A DNA stretch of 10,600 bases, from contig JAQVSH010000048.1 of NCBI GenBank assembly GCA_028700615.1, positions 1-10,600 of the forward strand, in the 5' to 3' direction. The DNA is from Bacteroidales bacterium (GTDB lineage: Bacteria > Bacteroidota > Bacteroidia > Bacteroidales > UBA4181). Below are positions 6,886-10,600 of this stretch, one piece after another. The notes under the pieces were generated by a model. It searched no databases. It worked only from the letters and a program-made list of their open reading frames with translations, and was not told where the DNA came from. Numbering within the stretch: the first letter of the stretch is position 1; the number at the start of each line of letters is the position of its first letter. Both the position numbers and the translations under genes were made by a program.

Positions 6886-7643
6886 TCCATATACCAAGCC
6901 TTGAATTCCGGAACCCTTGCTTTACTGATAAGTATTTTTTCCGGAACGGGCTGGACAAGATTAACAGACAATTTACTGTTAAACCAGAGAGAAATATCCT
7001 TAATAGCTTTATGTGACACCAGGAACTGTCTGTTTGCCCTGAAAAACAATACCGGGTTTAACATATCCGACAGTTCTTCCAATGTATAATTAAGAATAAA
7101 AAAATCTCCACTGAAAGTATAGGCCTTTACAATTTTATTTTCAGTGAAAACAAAAGCAATATTTTCCACCTGCAAAGGAATCAGTTTATCCTTTTTAGGA
7201 ATCAAAAAATGAGTCTTGTATGGAGATAAAGGTTTCTTCAGAGAAAGCATGAGTTCCGATAAAACATCCCGGTTCATGGCAGGAATAAATTCCCTGTATT
7301 TTTGAATGACTTTTAACAACTTTTGTTTATCGATGGGTTTGAGTAAATACCCAATGCTGTTTACCTCAAAAGCTTTCAGTGCATACTCATCATATGCAGT
7401 CGTAAAAATAACCGGACAATGGACTTCCACCGACTCAAAAATCGAAAAAGAAGATCCATCCGCAAGATGAATATCCATAAAAGCCAGATCCGGATTAGTA
7501 TGTGTAGAAAACCACTCTATGCTTTCATCTATACTCTGAAGCTGAGCTATAATCTCGATATCCGGACTCACCTCAAAAATAAGCGATTTGAGAGCATTTG
7601 AAGCAGCCATTTCATCTTCAATGATTAACGCCTTCATCTTCAC
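6876..7643 (-). CDS. LytTR-family response regulator
   Basis: This 255-residue transcription factor has an N-terminal receiver (1-120) and a C-terminal LytTR DNA-binding domain (about 143-253). Receiver residues are complete: acidic E9-D10-E11, phospho-acceptor D57 in FMDIHL, T81/T82 in FTTAYDEYAL, and K102 in YLLKPID. The second half shows LytTR signatures such as FFRANRQFLVSHKAI (200-214) and EKILISKARVPEFKAW (235-250). Phosphorylation by the adjacent kinase should change its binding at promoters; which promoters cannot be read here. Start ATG 7643 overlaps the kinase stop (ATGA), pointing to translational coupling; ATG 7637 (Met3) is a near alternative. It is the last gene of the minus-strand cluster that begins with the ABC exporter, and it converges on the hydrolase gene with a 16-base gap. 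Confidence 0.95.
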   Translation of the reverse strand: MKMKALIIEDEMAASNALKSLIFEVSPDIEIIAQLQSIDESIEWFSTHTNPDLAFMDIHLADGSSFSIFESVEVHCPVIFTTAYDEYALKAFEVNSIGYLLKPIDKQKLLKVIQKYREFIPAMNRDVLSELMLSLKKPLSPYKTHFLIPKKDKLIPLQVENIAFVFTENKIVKAYTFSGDFFILNYTLEELSDMLNPVLFFRANRQFLVSHKAIKDISLWFNSKLSVNLVQPVPEKILISKARVPEFKAWYMEKK

Positions 7644-8713
7644 TCTGCTTTAATTTCGGTATATTGCAAGGGAATTTTTACTGTAAAAAAATCGGCCGTA
7701 TTGAGAATTTCTATTTCCTTACGCATCATCAGACGGTATCTCTCCATGAGATTTACCAAACCGATACCCTCCCCTTCCTCTTTTTCTTTTTTCAGTTGAA
7801 TACGGTTGGAAACAGTTATAAAACCGGGAGTATGGGTATGCACAATGATCGTAAGCGGTTGTTTGCTGGTAATCACATTGTGCTTGATGGAATTTTCAAT
7901 AAGCAATTGCAAACAAAGAGGTAAAACCAAACAAGAATTATATCGGGGATCAATAGAAAAACTAAAAATGAGTGATTCTCCGTAACGAATTTTCATTAAA
8001 TAACAGAATGACTCGGTAAATCGAAGCTCTTCTTCCAGCGTAGTCTGGTCTGTATTTTGAAGAGAATGTCTCAAAACGGAAGAAAGTTGCTGAACATACT
8101 CCTGAGATTTTCCCGGATCACTACTAATCAAAGCATTCAGCGTATTCAATGAATTAAACAAAAAATGAGGATTTACCTGCATTTTGAGAGCGCTGTACCT
8201 GGATCTTATATTCTCCGCCGCCAGTCGCTGAATTTCCAACATGCTTGCCTGTCGCTGATTGTTAAGAGACAAAATCTGGGTAGAAAACAAAACCACCAGG
8301 GTAACCAGCAAATCCCTGCTGGAATAGGCTCCTATCCAACCCATTTTCATGTATGATTCCAGTTTTAAAATGGCAATGTGAATATGAGCAAAAAGAAAAG
8401 TCAGAATAATTACACTGACAATGGTAGCTATAATTCTTATCATCAGATTGCCCTTTACTTTATATTTCAACAATCTGAAATTCAACAGAAACAGCAAATA
8501 CGCAATAAGAAAGGTAAAGAACAAATGAAGACAGACATCCAGTATTGGTTGATCCATCCATTGAATGGGAGGACCTCCGGGACGGCGAAACATATTACTT
8601 CCGCCAAAGACATAAAACATCTGATAAAAATTCAGTAAAATACTAAGAACAGCCGCCACAATGACGGCTATTCCATGATTGTATCGCTTTGCAGAATTCA
8701 TAATGGTTGGCAT
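7640..8713 (-). CDS. LytS-like sensor histidine kinase (His_kinase family)
   Basis: This 357-residue membrane kinase has four predicted transmembrane helices (about 14-36, 57-82, 91-117, 133-150), little extracytoplasmic sequence, a short coiled-coil-like linker (153-175) and a cytosolic kinase region. The His box of the LytS/YehU type is MQVNPHFLFNSLNTLNAL (178-195) with phospho-acceptor H183. The N box is LLIENSIKHN (270-279), and the ATP-lid glycines are EGEGIGLVN (313-321). With so little periplasmic sequence it probably senses a signal in or at the membrane, perhaps through the neighbouring transporter. The frame opens at TTG 8722, but that codon lies in a -7-like element; ATG 8713 is preferred, and ATG 8701 (353 residues) is also credible. 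It overlaps its response regulator by 4 bases and follows the ABC permease by 79-100 bases, with a candidate operator between. Confidence 0.93.
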   Translation of the reverse strand: MPTIMNSAKRYNHGIAVIVAAVLSILLNFYQMFYVFGGSNMFRRPGGPPIQWMDQPILDVCLHLFFTFLIAYLLFLLNFRLLKYKVKGNLMIRIIATIVSVIILTFLFAHIHIAILKLESYMKMGWIGAYSSRDLLVTLVVLFSTQILSLNNQRQASMLEIQRLAAENIRSRYSALKMQVNPHFLFNSLNTLNALISSDPGKSQEYVQQLSSVLRHSLQNTDQTTLEEELRFTESFCYLMKIRYGESLIFSFSIDPRYNSCLVLPLCLQLLIENSIKHNVITSKQPLTIIVHTHTPGFITVSNRIQLKKEKEEGEGIGLVNLMERYRLMMRKEIEILNTADFFTVKIPLQYTEIKAE

Positions 8714-8719
8714 CTCTGA

Positions 8720-8727
8720 CAAAAGTA
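8720..8727 (-). promoter_or_regulatory. -7-like element upstream of the sensor kinase
   Basis: TACTTTTG on the minus strand fits TAnnTTTG at all fixed positions and would start transcription near 8713-8715, suiting translation from ATG 8701 or a nearly leaderless message from 8713. No TTTG is found 19-23 bases upstream, so an activator may be needed or the match may be fortuitous. Confidence 0.35.
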
Positions 8728-8739
8728 ATCAATTACTTT
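8722..8739. promoter_or_regulatory. Operator-like perfect inverted repeat before the sensor kinase
   Basis: AAAGTAAT (8722-8729), a CA spacer and ATTACTTT (8732-8739) form a perfect 8-bp dyad. It covers most of the -7-like element TACTTTTG of the kinase gene. The lack of GC pairs and of a following T-run argues against a terminator. A protein-binding site for autoregulation is the more likely reading, though LytTR proteins usually bind direct repeats. Confidence 0.4.
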
Positions 8740-8800
8740 ATACAATGTTCGTTTCGATAGTATCTATTATATTATTGTATATCATATATTTAAAAAATAT
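8723..8800. other. AT-rich gap between permease and sensor kinase
   Basis: This short stretch is strikingly AT-rich, especially 8759-8805, with several runs of TATAT type. Apart from the dyad at 8722-8739 it holds no gene. A short ATATTT/AAATAT pairing exists around 8788-8802, but it is A/T only and overlaps the permease stop, so I do not call it a terminator. Read-through from the ABC genes into the kinase is therefore possible. Confidence 0.5.
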
Positions 8801-10021
8801 TTATTCGTAACGAAGTGCATTGATAGGATCAAGTGCCGCCGCCTTTTTGGCGGGATACCATCCGAAAAAGATTCCTGTAAGCGCACAGACCAGAAATGAC
8901 CCGACAATAGAGAACTCATCAATGACCCAGGGCCATGCCAAAACAGAAGAAATAATATAAGAGGCCAATAAACCCAGCAGTACTCCTATAATTCCACCAA
9001 TAAGGCTGAGAATAATAGATTCTGACAGAAACTGAAGCAAAATATGCCTGTTATGAGCTCCGATAGACATACGGAGACCTATTTCTTTTGTTCTTTCAGT
9101 GACCGTCACATACATAATGTTCATAATTCCAATGCCTCCGACAATCAATGAAATAGAAGCAACTGCCGCCAGCAACATCGTCAGCATAGAAGTCACCGAA
9201 CTGATCATAGTCAACATTTCGGCCTGGGTACGCACTGTGTAGTCTTCCGGATCCGTAGGTTTCAGTTTATGAGTGGCCTTAAGAATTTTACTAATTTCGG
9301 CAACAGCCTGATCTGTTTGCTCTTCGGTTATAGCCGAAGCGTAAATAGTTTGCACATGCGTAATGGCCAATATCCGTTTCTGAACGGTAGTATAAGGAGC
9401 ATATACCACATCATCCTGATCCTGCCCCATTTGATTTTGGCCCTTTTCTTCAAGTACTCCGACTATTTTAAATGGGATTTTATTATAACGTATAGTTTTG
9501 CCTATGGGTGAAGATCCATCCGGAAATAAATTTTTGACCACCGTTTTGCCAACAATACAGATTTTTTTAGAATTTTCGACATCCTGCTCCGAAAATTGAG
9601 TTCCTTCTGCCAATTCAAGTTTCCTGATTTTGAAATAATCCACATCAATGCCCTGAAGCGTACTGGGCCAGTTATTAGAACCATTTACCAATTGTCCGCT
9701 TGAAGACACGGCAGCAGAGACTCCGTCCAGATAGGCAGCCTTCTCTTTCAAAGCAGAGACATCCTCTTTGGTAAGCGATTTTGCATCGGCAAATCCCATA
9801 TTTACACCTCCTGACTCCATATTTCCCGGAGATATAAAAATCATATTCGAGCCGGTGGAAGAAATTTCATTACGAATATTAGAACTGGAACTCTGTCCCA
9901 CACTAACCATGGTAATAACAGAAGCGATACCAATCACAATACCCAGCATGGTAAGCAGCGCACGGGTTTTATTTCTCATCAGCGCTCTGTAGGATATACT
10001 GATTAAATTTAAGATATTCAT
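8801..10021 (-). CDS. MacB-type ABC transporter permease (FtsX domain)
   Basis: This 406-residue inner-membrane permease is of the MacB/type VII ABC class, which is mechanotransmissive and works with a membrane-fusion protein and an outer-membrane channel to export macrolides, peptides or lipids. Topology is typical: TM1 at about 21-42, a large periplasmic MacB_PCD domain (43-275), then TM2-4 (277-305, 330-360, 369-391). Family signatures are the cytosolic coupling loop MNIMYVTVTERTKEIGLRMS (300-319) and the end GWYPAKKAAALDPINALRYE (387-406). Unlike E. coli MacB it has no ATPase domain fused; a separate ATPase gene precedes it with a 24-base gap, so the two form one transporter. Start ATG 10021 fits the family N-terminus (short amphipathic segment, then YRALMRNKTRALLTMLGIVIG). 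The substrate cannot be inferred. Confidence 0.95.
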   Translation of the reverse strand: MNILNLISISYRALMRNKTRALLTMLGIVIGIASVITMVSVGQSSSSNIRNEISSTGSNMIFISPGNMESGGVNMGFADAKSLTKEDVSALKEKAAYLDGVSAAVSSSGQLVNGSNNWPSTLQGIDVDYFKIRKLELAEGTQFSEQDVENSKKICIVGKTVVKNLFPDGSSPIGKTIRYNKIPFKIVGVLEEKGQNQMGQDQDDVVYAPYTTVQKRILAITHVQTIYASAITEEQTDQAVAEISKILKATHKLKPTDPEDYTVRTQAEMLTMISSVTSMLTMLLAAVASISLIVGGIGIMNIMYVTVTERTKEIGLRMSIGAHNRHILLQFLSESIILSLIGGIIGVLLGLLASYIISSVLAWPWVIDEFSIVGSFLVCALTGIFFGWYPAKKAAALDPINALRYE

Positions 10022-10045
10022 GACTCTTGGGTTTTATGTGTGATT

Positions 10046-10600
10046 TTATTCATCAACCTCTACAGGTAAACTTTCCAGCATCATCCGTGCAGATTTTGGA
10101 GTGACCGGATGATCCTGGAGAATCATACCGTCCCGAAGCATAATCGTACGGTTCGTAAACATGGCAATATCATTTTCATGGGTAACAAAAACGATGGTCT
10201 TACCTTTTTCATGCAATTCCTGAAACAGGCTCATGATTTCGTAGGATGTACGGGTATCCAGATTGCCCGTAGCCTCATCCGCCAGTAAAATCACCGGATC
10301 ATTGACCAGGGCTCTTGCAATAGCCACCCTCTGTTGCTGACCTCCGGAAAGCTGATTAGGCATATGATCCATTCTCTTTTCAAGTCCCACCATGGCAAGT
10401 GCCTCTGTAGCCATTTCCTTACGTTGTTTCATGCTAAAGGAAGGATTGTACAACAAAGGAAGTTCTACATTTTCCAGTGCCGTAGTTCTTGGGAGAAGAT
10501 TATAGGACTGAAAAACAAATCCAATTTTACGGTTACGAATCGTGGATAGTTCATTACGGGTCCTTTCCCTGATAGCCAATCCGTCAATATAATAGTTCCC
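10046..10600 (-). CDS. MacB/LolD-type ABC transporter ATPase (N-terminus beyond window edge)
   Basis: About 184 residues are visible; the frame runs open off the right edge, so Walker A and the true start are outside the window. The visible order is Q-loop GFVFQSYNLLP, signature LSGGQQQRVAIARAL, Walker B VILLADEATGNLD with the catalytic glutamate, D-loop, and H-loop VFVTHE. This is an intact ATPase of the LolD/MacB/FtsE group. The C-terminus carries a short tail (HPVTPKSARMMLESLPVEVDE) after the last conserved strand. It should form a dimer that binds the cytosolic coupling helices of the permease encoded 24 bases downstream in the same transcription unit. In related Bacteroidota clusters a HlyD-like fusion protein and a TolC-like channel are often encoded next to it; these would lie to the right. 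Confidence 0.95.
   Translation of the reverse strand, partial: GNYYIDGLAIRERTRNELSTIRNRKIGFVFQSYNLLPRTTALENVELPLLYNPSFSMKQRKEMATEALAMVGLEKRMDHMPNQLSGGQQQRVAIARALVNDPVILLADEATGNLDTRTSYEIMSLFQELHEKGKTIVFVTHENDIAMFTNRTIMLRDGMILQDHPVTPKSARMMLESLPVEVDE

Noticed and set aside
8723..8800. LytTR-type direct repeats before the kinase
   Set aside because: I looked for two similar 9-base repeats about 12 bases apart and saw none; only the inverted repeat is convincing.
8788..8805. A/T-only inverted repeat as terminator of the ABC genes
   Set aside because: It has no GC pairs, overlaps the permease stop codon and has no downstream T-run on the transcribed strand.

Overview
The window looks like a chromosomal segment from a Bacteroidota organism, most likely of the order Bacteroidales. 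This rests on several things. There is a WbqC-like protein, a long receiver/PPDK-N protein of a type I associate with Bacteroidales, and a split MacB-like exporter next to a LytS/LytTR two-component pair. Shine-Dalgarno sequences are weak or absent. Promoters of the TTTG / TAnnTTTG type are visible, with one excellent match upstream of folP. I see no phage, insertion sequence, CRISPR array, rRNA or tRNA.

Left part (1-5246), mostly metabolic. The 3' end of rpe (pentose phosphate pathway) is joined by a 4-base ATGA overlap to a 995-residue protein. That protein carries two receiver-like domains, a PPDK-type ATP-grasp nucleotide-binding domain and a conserved-looking C-terminal region I cannot assign. 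folP (dihydropteroate synthase) runs convergently into it with a 16-base overlap. folP and a PfkB-family sugar kinase are divergent, and their predicted promoters occupy the same DNA.

Middle part (5169-6859). A WbqC-like protein on the minus strand overlaps the 3' end of the sugar kinase by 78 bases, antisense. It is divergent from a serine alpha/beta hydrolase that starts at TTG. The hydrolase ends in a compact hairpin plus T-run terminator.

Right part (6876-10600), all on the minus strand. Read in transcription order it holds an ABC ATPase (N-terminus outside the window), a MacB-type FtsX permease, a 79-base AT-rich gap, a 4-TM LytS-like histidine kinase and a LytTR response regulator. The last two overlap by ATGA. 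This resembles a tripartite macrolide/peptide-type exporter with its own regulatory pair; the expected membrane-fusion and outer-membrane components would lie beyond the right edge. A perfect 8-bp inverted repeat lies over the -7-like element just upstream of the kinase and is a candidate operator.

The observations I would follow first are the domain architecture of the 995-residue protein, the operator-like dyad before the kinase, the antisense overlap of the kinase and wbqC genes, and the strong enrichment of the palindrome TCCGGA (22 copies counted by eye).
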